29,778 bases of DNA from an uncultured Methylobacillus sp. (GTDB lineage Bacteria; Pseudomonadota; Gammaproteobacteria; Burkholderiales; Methylophilaceae): assembly GCA_946481235.1 (NCBI GenBank), contig CAMLME010000004.1, positions 1-29,778 on the forward strand. Reading direction: 5' to 3'. The notes below the pieces were generated by a model. That model saw only the letters and a list, made by a program, of their open reading frames with translations, had not been told where the DNA came from and did no database searches. Positions 23,845-29,778 of this stretch are shown in pieces (position 1 is the stretch's first letter; each line of letters starts with the position of its first letter). The position numbers were made by a program, and so were the translations under genes.

Positions 23845-24279
23845 ATGGCTGAAGAAGACGCCAGCGCCAACGAGCAGTTCACCGCCGATGATTGGGCGGC
23901 AGCGATGGCTGAGCAAGCTGAAGCCACTCCTCAGCCTGAAGCTGACGCTTTCGACGAAGCAAAGCCGGCCGTATTCGGCGACCTTAACCCTGATGTGAGC
24001 GGGCTGTCCCCAGAAGCCACCAAAAATCTCGAACTGGTGATGGATATTCCTATCCAGTTGACGGTTGAGCTTGGCCGTACAAAGATGCCTATCCGTAACC
24101 TGCTGCAACTCGCGCAGGGGTCTGTCGTTGAGTTGAATGAGCTTGCGGGGGAGCCTCTCGACGTATTTGTGAATGGCTGCCTGGTGGCGCAGGGTGAGGT
24201 AGTGGTGGTAAACGAGAAATTCGGCATCCGCCTGACCGACATCATTACTCCTTCCGAACGAATCAAAAAACTCCGATGA
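23845..24279 (+). CDS. fliN: Flagellar motor switch protein FliN
   Basis: This 144-aa C-ring protein has an acidic, Ala-rich N-terminal extension (residues 1-60) and a C-terminal SpoA domain (about 65-144). Family blocks are LVMDIPIQLTVELGRTKMPI, QGSVVELNELAGEPLDVFVN and VVVNEKFGIRLTDIITPSERI. It binds FliM and docks FliH-FliI for export. A GGGG..AGG site precedes the ATG. The TGA overlaps the fliO ATG (ATGA). Confidence 0.97.
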   Translation: MAEEDASANEQFTADDWAAAMAEQAEATPQPEADAFDEAKPAVFGDLNPDVSGLSPEATKNLELVMDIPIQLTVELGRTKMPIRNLLQLAQGSVVELNELAGEPLDVFVNGCLVAQGEVVVVNEKFGIRLTDIITPSERIKKLR

Positions 24280-24740
24280 ATCTGGCTTTTTCCCCGCGAT
24301 TTGCATGCGGTTGGGCAAAGCTTGCCTGTTTCTTTCTTCTTGCTTCGATGTCCATCGTATCGACGGCAGCCGAAACGACACCTCAGCCAGTGGCCGCGAC
24401 ATCCTTTCTTAGTTTGCTCCAGGTGCTGTTTGGCCTGGGAATGGTTCTGGCGGCAATAGGCGGTACAGCATGGCTGTTGCGTAAACTTGCGCCGGGACAA
24501 GTGGCTGCTTCGGGAGCATTGCGGGTGGTGGGAGGGGTGGCTGTCGGTCCCAAGGAGCGCGTCGTTCTGGTGGATGTTGGCGATACCCGACTGGTATTGG
24601 GCGTCGCCCCGGGGCATATTGCAACACTTCATCAAATGCCTCGGCCAGCTGAAGAGCCAGCGACACCTTCGAATGGGGTGCCTGCAGGACCCTTCTATAT
24701 TCGTCTCAAGGAATTGCTCAACAAGCGAGAACAGGCATGA
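24276..24740 (+). CDS. fliO: Flagellar export gate assembly protein FliO
   Basis: FliO helps assemble the FliP core of the export gate. This 154-aa protein has an N-terminal hydrophobic segment with a possible signal peptide (about 14-34, [20 protein letters not shown]), a second hydrophobic helix (about 48-70, [20 protein letters not shown]) and a short cytoplasmic domain with [20 protein letters not shown] and [10 protein letters not shown], which is the recognisable FliO block. It overlaps fliN and fliP by 4 bp each, so all three are translationally coupled. Confidence 0.94.
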   Translation: MNLAFSPRFACGWAKLACFFLLASMSIVSTAAETTPQPVAATSFLSLLQVLFGLGMVLAAIGGTAWLLRKLAPGQVAASGALRVVGGVAVGPKERVVLVDVGDTRLVLGVAPGHIATLHQMPRPAEEPATPSNGVPAGPFYIRLKELLNKREQA

Positions 24741-25480
24741 TGTCGTACAAAAAATGGCTGGTCCTGCTTTTGCTGATATTACCGGGGATCGCCATTGCGG
24801 AAACAGGCATTCCGGCGTTCACCAGCACGCCAGCCCCCGGCGGCGGGCAAAGCTATTCACTAAGCCTGCAGACGCTGATACTCCTGACGTCGCTAACTTT
24901 TCTTCCGGCCGTGCTGCTGATGATGACAGCGTTTACGCGGATCATTATCGTGCTTTCCCTGCTTCGGCAAGCTCTGGGAACCTTGCAGTCGCCGCCTAAT
25001 CAGGTGTTGATTGGCCTTTCGTTGTTCCTGACATTCTTCGTCATGGCGCCGGTATTCGACAAAATCAATAACGAAGCCCTGCAGCCATATCTCGCCGATC
25101 AGATGAATGTCATGCAAGCCCTGGAACAGGGTTCCGGTCCATTGAAGCAGTTCATGCTGCAACAAACGCGACAGGAAGATCTGGCATTGTTCGTGAAGCT
25201 TTCCAAAACGCCGCCGTTGCAGGGGCCGGAGGCTGTTCCGCTCAAGGTGCTGGTGCCCGCTTACGTGATCAGCGAGTTGAAGACCGCATTCCAGATCGGT
25301 TTCGTGATCTTCATTCCTTTTCTAATTATCGATATGGTCGTCGCCAGCGTGCTGATGTCCATGGGTATGATGATGCTGTCGCCAGTGACGATATCCTTCC
25401 CATTCAAGCTGATGCTTTTCGTGCTGGTGGACGGATGGAATCTGTTGATCGGTTCGCTGGTACAGAGTTTTTACGTCTAA
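24737..25480 (+). CDS. fliP: Flagellar type III export gate protein FliP
   Basis: This 247-aa protein forms the pentameric core of the export gate. It starts with a cleavable signal peptide ([19 protein letters not shown]), as is usual for FliP. Conserved blocks follow: [60 protein letters not shown], and near the C terminus [20 protein letters not shown] and [20 protein letters not shown]. Length is as expected. The ATG overlaps the fliO stop; fliQ follows after 13 bp. Confidence 0.97.
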   Translation: MMSYKKWLVLLLLILPGIAIAETGIPAFTSTPAPGGGQSYSLSLQTLILLTSLTFLPAVLLMMTAFTRIIIVLSLLRQALGTLQSPPNQVLIGLSLFLTFFVMAPVFDKINNEALQPYLADQMNVMQALEQGSGPLKQFMLQQTRQEDLALFVKLSKTPPLQGPEAVPLKVLVPAYVISELKTAFQIGFVIFIPFLIIDMVVASVLMSMGMMMLSPVTISFPFKLMLFVLVDGWNLLIGSLVQSFYV

Positions 25481-25493
25481 GCAGGACTCGCGC

Positions 25494-25763
25494 ATGACAC
25501 CGGAAACAGTACTCACGCTGACGCAACAGGCATTGCAAATGACCGTCCTGGTGTCGGCTCCCATGCTCGGAGCAGCGCTGGCAACCGGCTTGCTTGTAAG
25601 CTTGTTTCAAGCTGCCACGCAAATCAATGAAATGACTTTGTCGTTTATACCCAAATTGTTGGTATTGGTTCTGGTGCTTGTATTGGCCGGTCCTTGGATG
25701 TTGAATATGATGATCGATTACATGCGCCGCTTGTACATGAGTATTCCGGGCATGATCGGATAG
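25494..25763 (+). CDS. fliQ: Flagellar type III export gate protein FliQ
   Basis: This 89-aa protein has two membrane helices (about 15-40 and 50-75) and the FliQ signature GLLVSLFQAATQINEMTLSF. Four FliQ subunits wrap the FliP-FliR core. It ends with the usual short tail (MIDYMRRLYMSIPGMIG). It lies between fliP and fliR with gaps of 13 and 14 bp. Confidence 0.96.
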   Translation: MTPETVLTLTQQALQMTVLVSAPMLGAALATGLLVSLFQAATQINEMTLSFIPKLLVLVLVLVLAGPWMLNMMIDYMRRLYMSIPGMIG

Positions 25764-25777
25764 GTGCGTGAGGAGAA

Positions 25778-26575
25778 GTGATTAGCTTCACCTCAATGCA
25801 AATGGACGCCTGGATCGCGGCGTTCTTCTGGCCTTTTTTTCGGATACTTGCCCTGGTGGCGACAGCACCGTTTTTCGGTGCGCGCGGAATCCCTGCCTCC
25901 ACCAAAATCGGTTTTGCTTTCGTCTTGACCGTACTTGTTGCCCCCCTGCTTGGCCCCTTGCCGCCGATACAACCGGCTTCCGGCCAAGGCTTGTTCATTG
26001 TTGCGCAGCAGTTGATGATAGGCTTCGCCATGGGATTGGCGATCCGTATCGTATTTTCCGCGATTGAAATGGCCGGTCACATCATGGGACTGCAGATGGG
26101 CTTGGGCTTTGCCACTTTTTTCGATCCGCAGAATTCGGCACAGGTGCCGGTTATGGGACAGTTCCTGGGCATCGTTGCAATGCTGCTGTTTATTGCCATT
26201 AATGGGCATCTACTAGTTATCACGGCCTTGGTTGAAAGCTTTGAGGTCATGCCTATAGGGCTGCAGCCGCTGGCAAGCGAGGGGTGGAAGACGTTGGCGT
26301 TATGGGGCGGGGAAATCTTTCGCGGTGGAGTGCTTATCTCACTGCCGGTCATTGCAGTCCTGATGATGGTGAACGTGGCTTTGGCGATATTGACTCGTGC
26401 CGCACCACAGCTGAATATTTTTGCCGTTGGTTTTCCGCTGACGCTGGCGGTTGGCTTCGTGGTAATCTCGGTTTCGATGGCTTATTTTTTGCCCATTTTC
26501 GGTTCGATGATCGAGACGGCAATGCAGATGATGATGAGAATCGTATCCGAAACCAATAGTCCGGCCACTTTCTAA
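25778..26575 (+). CDS. fliR: Flagellar type III export gate protein FliR
   Basis: This 265-aa protein with several membrane helices is the single FliR subunit of the export gate. Recognisable blocks are FFWPFFRILALVATAPFFGA, IGFAMGLAIRIVFSAIEMAG and MGLQMGLGFATFFDP. It starts at GTG 25778 with an excellent GAGGAGAA site directly upstream. Its TAA shares one base with the ATG of the next gene (TAATG), so the downstream unknown protein is translationally coupled. flhB, which often follows or is fused to fliR elsewhere, is not found in the window. Confidence 0.96.
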   Translation: MISFTSMQMDAWIAAFFWPFFRILALVATAPFFGARGIPASTKIGFAFVLTVLVAPLLGPLPPIQPASGQGLFIVAQQLMIGFAMGLAIRIVFSAIEMAGHIMGLQMGLGFATFFDPQNSAQVPVMGQFLGIVAMLLFIAINGHLLVITALVESFEVMPIGLQPLASEGWKTLALWGGEIFRGGVLISLPVIAVLMMVNVALAILTRAAPQLNIFAVGFPLTLAVGFVVISVSMAYFLPIFGSMIETAMQMMMRIVSETNSPATF

Positions 26576-27255
26576 TGACAAAAACAAACCGGGAACAAGA
26601 CGCTTTTAACGCCTATTTGCGCTTTCTGGAAAGCAAGGGAGCCATCGCCGAAAGTCTGGCGCAACGCCGTGATTTGCTACTCAAGCTGCTGCCGTTGCTC
26701 GCTGACCAGCCTATGGACGGCAATGCCTACCGCGATCAGATCGAAGTTGCATTGCAGCATCTGGAAAGGACCGGATGGCCGGCATTCCTTACAGTGGCTC
26801 GGGAGTACTATTATTTCTGGGCAAGCGATATCAAGTCGATTGCGGCCATGCATGCCGGTGGAGGCTACGATATTTCCCATCTGGCTGATCCTGTTCCTCT
26901 GGAAGATCTTGAGTCTTTATGGAAGAGCATCGACCAGGAAAAGTTCGAGTTGGCCGAAACCTGGCCGTTGAAGGCTTATGCTTCAGCCTTGCGTGATGAA
27001 GGCGCGGAGAAACTGGTGGTGGAAACGCGCAGCAAGCTGGTGAAGTTGTTAATGGTGCGCCTGAGAACGGCGGGAAGCGGAGCCAGGGATGCACATTCCT
27101 ACCGGGTTGCGGTCGACTCCACTATTCCTCTGTTTGCATTACAGGAAACCCGCCTGCTGTTTCTGATCGTTGTGCGTGAATTCTATTATTTCTGGATCGG
27201 CGACCCTGAAGCGGCGGGCCACATCATGCTTGATGCACAGGAAACTGAAAGCTAA
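26575..27255 (+). CDS. Unrecognised two-repeat soluble protein coupled to fliR
   Basis: I do not recognise a family for this 226-aa protein. It has no signal peptide or membrane helix and looks mainly alpha-helical and rich in aromatic residues. It is an internal tandem duplication of about 110-120 residues. Shared positions are AYxxxLxxxGA (13-23 and 134-144), RxxLxKLL (32-39 and 152-159), (A/S)YR (51-53 and 175-177), and FLxVxRE(Y/F)YYFWxxD (71-85 and 196-210). The repeats are 120-125 residues apart with few gaps. The gene begins inside the fliR stop (TAATG), so it is made with the export gate and may serve flagella, but no function can be assigned. Its last 4 bp overlap the convergent phosphotransferase gene. 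Codon use resembles the neighbours, with no sign of transfer. Confidence 0.9.
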   Translation: MTKTNREQDAFNAYLRFLESKGAIAESLAQRRDLLLKLLPLLADQPMDGNAYRDQIEVALQHLERTGWPAFLTVAREYYYFWASDIKSIAAMHAGGGYDISHLADPVPLEDLESLWKSIDQEKFELAETWPLKAYASALRDEGAEKLVVETRSKLVKLLMVRLRTAGSGARDAHSYRVAVDSTIPLFALQETRLLFLIVVREFYYFWIGDPEAAGHIMLDAQETES

Positions 27256-28730
27256 AGCGCCTTTTCAATCCGTTCGCACAAGGTTTTCAATACCTTGATG
27301 CGCGCAAAATTCTTGTCGTTGGCCTCGATCACCGTCCACGGGGCGTGATCGGCGCTAGTCCGGTCTATCATGTCGCAAACGGCTGCTTCGTAAGCCTCCC
27401 ATCGGTCGCGATTGCGCCAATCTTCCTCGGTGATCTTGAAGCGTTTGTAAGGCGTATTCTGACGCTCTTCGAAACGCCGCAATTGCTCATCCTTGCTGAT
27501 TTGCAGCCAGAATTTCACGATGATGAAATTGTGACGTACCAGTTGTTCCTCGAAATCGTTGATCTCTCCGTAGGCGCGCATCCAGTCATATTCGCTGCAA
27601 AAGCTCTCGACACGCTCTACCAGCACCCGGCCGTACCATGATCGGTCGAATATCATCAGGTTCCCATGGCGGGGAATGTGGCGCCAGAAGCGCCACAGGT
27701 ATGGCTGGGCGCGTTCTTCCTCGGTGGGAGCGGCAATCGGGATGATGCGGAAAAATCGTGCATCCACTGCCTGTGTTATGCGCCGGATGCAGCCGCCTTT
27801 CCCGGCCGCGTCAGGCCCTTCGAATACGCAAATCACCGACAGTTTGCCGAATTCCGGATCGCGGGTGAGCTTGTTCAGCTTTCCCTGATAGCGTTCCAGT
27901 TTCCTACCGTACTCCTTGTCCTCCAGTTGTCTGGAGAGGTCCAGTTGCGATAGCAGGGTGGTGTTGTCGACAGAGGCCATCAACGGCGGCGCGTTCGGTT
28001 CGTGCGGTTTCGACTGCTTATGATCCAGCTGATCGCGGATCGCCTCAAGGATGTGTTTGCCGACCGTCAGATTGCGGTAGTTGGCATCCAGGCCCTCAAC
28101 GACGATCCACGGAGCGCCGGCCGTGCTGGTCTCCCGCAGAACATGTTCCGACACCGCGCGGAACTCGTCGTAAACCTTGAAATGCTTTTTGTCCTGATCG
28201 GTGATGCGCCAACGTGTCAATGGATCGCTTTTCAGCTTTTCCATGCGCTCCTTCTGTTTTTCCTTGGAAAGATGAAACCAGAACTTGAGTACCAGTGCGC
28301 CTTCGTCGATCAGCATTTTTTCGAAGCGGACGATTTCATCCATGGCCTGAACCAGCGCTTCATTATTAATCTCGCCGAATACCCGTTTGCGGATGGGATC
28401 GGTATACCAGGAACCGAAATAAATCCCAATTTTCCCCTTGGGAGGAAGCGCACGCCAATAACGCCACATATGCGGTCGCTCAGCCTCTTCATCCGATGCC
28501 GGGCCGAAGGCGTAGGTATCGATATGGCGCGGGTCCATCCATTCATTGATCTTGTTGACGGTTTCGCCTTTGCCTGCGCCATCGACCCCGCCGATCAGGA
28601 TGATGACAGGAAATTTCCCCGACTCGAGCAGGTCGAGCTGGGTGTCCAGTAATGCCTCGCGCAAGACCGGCACTTCCTGCCGGTAGATTTCCTTATTGAT
28701 TTTGTGTCCTAACTCGGCGGATTCGAACAT
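27252..28730 (-). CDS. pap: Polyphosphate:AMP phosphotransferase (two-domain PPK2)
   Basis: This 492-aa cytoplasmic enzyme fits the two-domain PPK2 (class II) family, which phosphorylates AMP to ADP with polyphosphate. Two PPK2 domains are visible. The first has P-loop GGVDGAGKG (47-55) but a divergent lid (YFGSWYTDPIRKRV, about 104-117). The second has P-loop EGPDAAGKG (304-312) and the canonical lid FDRSWYGRVLVERVE. In characterised relatives the C-terminal domain is the catalytic one, which agrees with this asymmetry. A charged linker (about 236-300) joins the halves. It ends in a 4-bp overlap with the unknown gene after fliR. Only a weak GGGA lies before the ATG, and I see no clear promoter upstream. 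Confidence 0.93.
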   Translation of the reverse strand: MFESAELGHKINKEIYRQEVPVLREALLDTQLDLLESGKFPVIILIGGVDGAGKGETVNKINEWMDPRHIDTYAFGPASDEEAERPHMWRYWRALPPKGKIGIYFGSWYTDPIRKRVFGEINNEALVQAMDEIVRFEKMLIDEGALVLKFWFHLSKEKQKERMEKLKSDPLTRWRITDQDKKHFKVYDEFRAVSEHVLRETSTAGAPWIVVEGLDANYRNLTVGKHILEAIRDQLDHKQSKPHEPNAPPLMASVDNTTLLSQLDLSRQLEDKEYGRKLERYQGKLNKLTRDPEFGKLSVICVFEGPDAAGKGGCIRRITQAVDARFFRIIPIAAPTEEERAQPYLWRFWRHIPRHGNLMIFDRSWYGRVLVERVESFCSEYDWMRAYGEINDFEEQLVRHNFIIVKFWLQISKDEQLRRFEERQNTPYKRFKITEEDWRNRDRWEAYEAAVCDMIDRTSADHAPWTVIEANDKNFARIKVLKTLCERIEKAL

Positions 28731-28823
28731 GATGCAATGGTCCCAGGGCGTATTGAGTTACAAGAGCATGGAGCATAAAAAATGGGCTGTAAAGAATTGA
28801 AGGACTCCGTATATCTCCAGAGC

Positions 28824-28841
28824 CATATCGATATAGATATG
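28824..28841. repeat. Dyad in pap-amtB spacer
   Basis: CATATC-GATATA-GATATG has a perfect 6-bp inverted repeat and contains the 10-bp palindrome ATATCGATAT. It lies about 95-115 bp before the pap ATG. It may be an operator or a chance feature of this AT-rich spacer. Confidence 0.35.
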
Positions 28842-28860
28842 ATGAATATTTTCGACGTCA

Positions 28861-28877
28861 GGCACCAAAATAATGCA
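28861..28877 (+). promoter_or_regulatory. NtrC-like enhancer site 1 for amtB
   Basis: GGCACCA-AAA-TAATGCA matches the NtrC dyad TGCACCA-N3-TGGTGCA at 11 of 14 positions. Its centre is near -118 relative to the predicted amtB start, a normal enhancer distance. Confidence 0.65.
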
Positions 28878-28890
28878 CTGCACTTCATGC

Positions 28891-28907
28891 AGCACAAATA
28901 TGGTGCA
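28891..28907 (+). promoter_or_regulatory. NtrC-like enhancer site 2 for amtB
   Basis: AGCACAA-ATA-TGGTGCA matches the NtrC dyad TGCACCA-N3-TGGTGCA at 12 of 14 positions; the right half is perfect. Its centre lies exactly 30 bp from that of site 1, about three helical turns, so two NtrC dimers would bind the same face of the DNA. Confidence 0.7.
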
Positions 28908-28930
28908 TATTTCCATATTGTCTTTAGTGA

Positions 28931-28948
28931 ATTGTTTTTTGAAACAAT
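28931..28948. repeat. Inverted repeat upstream of amtB promoter
   Basis: ATTGTTT-TTTG-AAACAAT is a perfect 7-bp inverted repeat with a 4-base loop, ending 12 bp before the -24 box. It overlaps the left edge of the IHF-like site. No terminator-type T tract follows on either strand. Role unknown. Confidence 0.4.
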
Positions 28949-28957
28949 GGCTTGATA
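28945..28957 (-). promoter_or_regulatory. IHF-like binding site before amtB promoter
   Basis: CAATGGCTTGATA is a perfect match to the reverse complement of the IHF consensus WATCAA-N4-TTR. It lies between the NtrC-like sites and the sigma-54 promoter, the place where IHF bends DNA to bring NtrC to the polymerase, although it is rather close to the -24 box. Confidence 0.5.
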
Positions 28958-28960
28958 ATC

Positions 28961-28975
28961 TGGCGTAGAAATTGC
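28961..28975 (+). promoter_or_regulatory. Sigma-54 promoter of amtB
   Basis: TGGCGTAGAAATTGC, followed by T, matches TGGCAC-N5-TTGC with correct GG-N10-GC spacing and two mismatches inside the -24 box. Predicted +1 is about 28987, 25 nt before the ATG. The two NtrC-like dyads upstream strongly support it. Confidence 0.75.
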
Positions 28976-29011
28976 TATTTATAGCCGGTTTAAATATAAA
29001 AGGAGGAGAAA

Positions 29012-29778
29012 ATGGAGGCATTACAATCGGGAAGCGATGTGTTATTCGTTTTGCTGGGCGCCATTATGGTGCTTGCAATGCATGCGGGTTTCGCATTTCT
29101 GGAGGTGGGTACAGTCAGGCGCAAGAACCAGGTCAACGCTCTGGTTAAAATCATGGTGGACTTTTCGGTTTCCACCATTGCCTATTTCTTTATCGGCTAC
29201 GGCATTGCATATGGCATCGGTTTCCTGCAAGGGGCGGAAACCCTGGCGGCCAAAAACGGCTATGAACTGGTCAAGTTTTTCTTTTTACTGACCTTTGCCG
29301 CAGCGATTCCCGCCATCATTTCCGGCGGCATCGCGGAACGCGCGAGATTCAATCCGCAACTTGCTGCGACTTTCCTGCTGGTGGGCCTTGTTTATCCGTT
29401 TTTTGAAGGCATTGCCTGGAATGGGCACTACGGCTTTCAGGACTGGCTGAATGTCACTTTCGGCGCAAAATTCCATGATTTTGCGGGTTCGGTGGTCGTG
29501 CACGCGATGGGGGGCTGGCTCGCTCTCGGCGCGGTGGTTCTGCTGGGTGCGCGCCATGGACGATATGACAAGGATGGTCGCCTGCATGCGTTCCCGCCCT
29601 CCAATATTCCATTTCTGGCCTTGGGCGCATGGATTCTTACGGTAGGCTGGTTCGGATTTAATGTGATGTCCGCACAAACCCTGCAAGCAGTCACCGGATT
29701 GGTTGCCATGAACTCATTGATGGCGCTGGTCGGCGGCACGTTGGCTGCGCTGGTTTTCGGCCGCAACGACCCCGGCTT
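29012..29778 (+). CDS. amtB: Ammonium transporter, Amt family (3' end outside window)
   Basis: The frame runs from ATG 29012, behind a strong AGGAGGAG site (29001-29008), to the window end: 255 residues of an Amt protein, which conducts ammonium across the inner membrane. Visible family marks are AGFAFLEVGTVRRKNQVNAL (25-44), ISGGIAERARF (103-113), the aspartate and first pore histidine in HDFAGSVVVHAMGG (Asp156, His164) and GWFGFNVMSA (212-221). At least six membrane segments are present. The FLEVG form of the first helix is typical of one subgroup of Amt proteins. The second pore histidine and the C-terminal regulatory tail lie beyond the window. No glnK is seen upstream. The upstream region holds NtrC-like, IHF-like and sigma-54 sites, so expression under nitrogen limitation is expected. 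Confidence 0.95.
   Translation, partial: MEALQSGSDVLFVLLGAIMVLAMHAGFAFLEVGTVRRKNQVNALVKIMVDFSVSTIAYFFIGYGIAYGIGFLQGAETLAAKNGYELVKFFFLLTFAAAIPAIISGGIAERARFNPQLAATFLLVGLVYPFFEGIAWNGHYGFQDWLNVTFGAKFHDFAGSVVVHAMGGWLALGAVVLLGARHGRYDKDGRLHAFPPSNIPFLALGAWILTVGWFGFNVMSAQTLQAVTGLVAMNSLMALVGGTLAALVFGRNDPG

Noticed and set aside
27345..28652. Several plus-strand open frames opposite the phosphotransferase gene
   Set aside because: They mirror the real minus-strand gene, have no ribosome-binding sites and no recognisable motifs.
1..29778. CRISPR arrays, tRNA or rRNA genes, insertion sequences, integrases, attachment sites
   Set aside because: None seen by reading both strands; gene content is uniform chromosomal motility and metabolism without signs of insertion.

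Overview
The window is a piece of a bacterial chromosome, most likely from a motile betaproteobacterium. The evidence is family-level: a fleS/fleR-type two-component pair ahead of an unbroken fliEFGHIJK-LMNOPQR block, a cheVVYZA chemotaxis set, PilU, Hsp33, GluQ and a two-domain polyphosphate:AMP phosphotransferase. A Nitrosomonadales/Gallionellaceae-like origin is my guess from protein character and gene order, not something proven here. Coding density is very high. Several convergent pairs overlap or nearly touch, and I see no tRNA, rRNA, CRISPR array, insertion sequence or prophage.

Layout. Bases 1-243 are the 3' end of an EAL-domain gene. hslO (minus) follows, then a chemoreceptor gene (plus) with a near-perfect sigma-54 promoter and a strong hairpin at its predicted 5' end. 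From 12187 down to 3400 a minus-strand block runs cheV-cheV-cheY-cheZ-cheA, then an EAL/HDOD protein, pilU, a DUF3301 protein and gluQ. A 468-bp divergent spacer (12188-12655) separates it from the plus-strand flagellar block: fleS-fleR, fliE-fliF-fliG-fliH-fliI-fliJ-fliK, a rho-independent terminator, then fliL-fliM-fliN-fliO-fliP-fliQ-fliR and an unrecognised gene fused to the end of the operon by a TAATG overlap. A minus-strand polyphosphate:AMP phosphotransferase and the start of an ammonium transporter gene (cut by the window end) close the window.

How it works together. FleS/FleR is a kinase and a sigma-54 activator carrying GAFTGA. Sequences fitting the sigma-54 consensus lie directly before fliE and fliK, and also before the chemoreceptor, which suggests one sigma-54 cascade for basal body/export genes and taxis. 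CheA, CheY, CheZ and two CheV proteins supply signalling to the FliM/FliN/FliG switch; cheW, cheR and cheB are not in this window. The amtB promoter region has two NtrC-like dyads, an IHF consensus match and a sigma-54 promoter, a complete nitrogen-control architecture.

Most interesting points: the unrecognised 226-aa protein after fliR is an internal tandem duplication with a repeated RE(Y/F)YYFWxxD motif; the chemoreceptor has its sensor region ahead of a central membrane hairpin with no N-terminal membrane segment; and the chemoreceptor mRNA is predicted to begin exactly with an 11-bp stem-loop.
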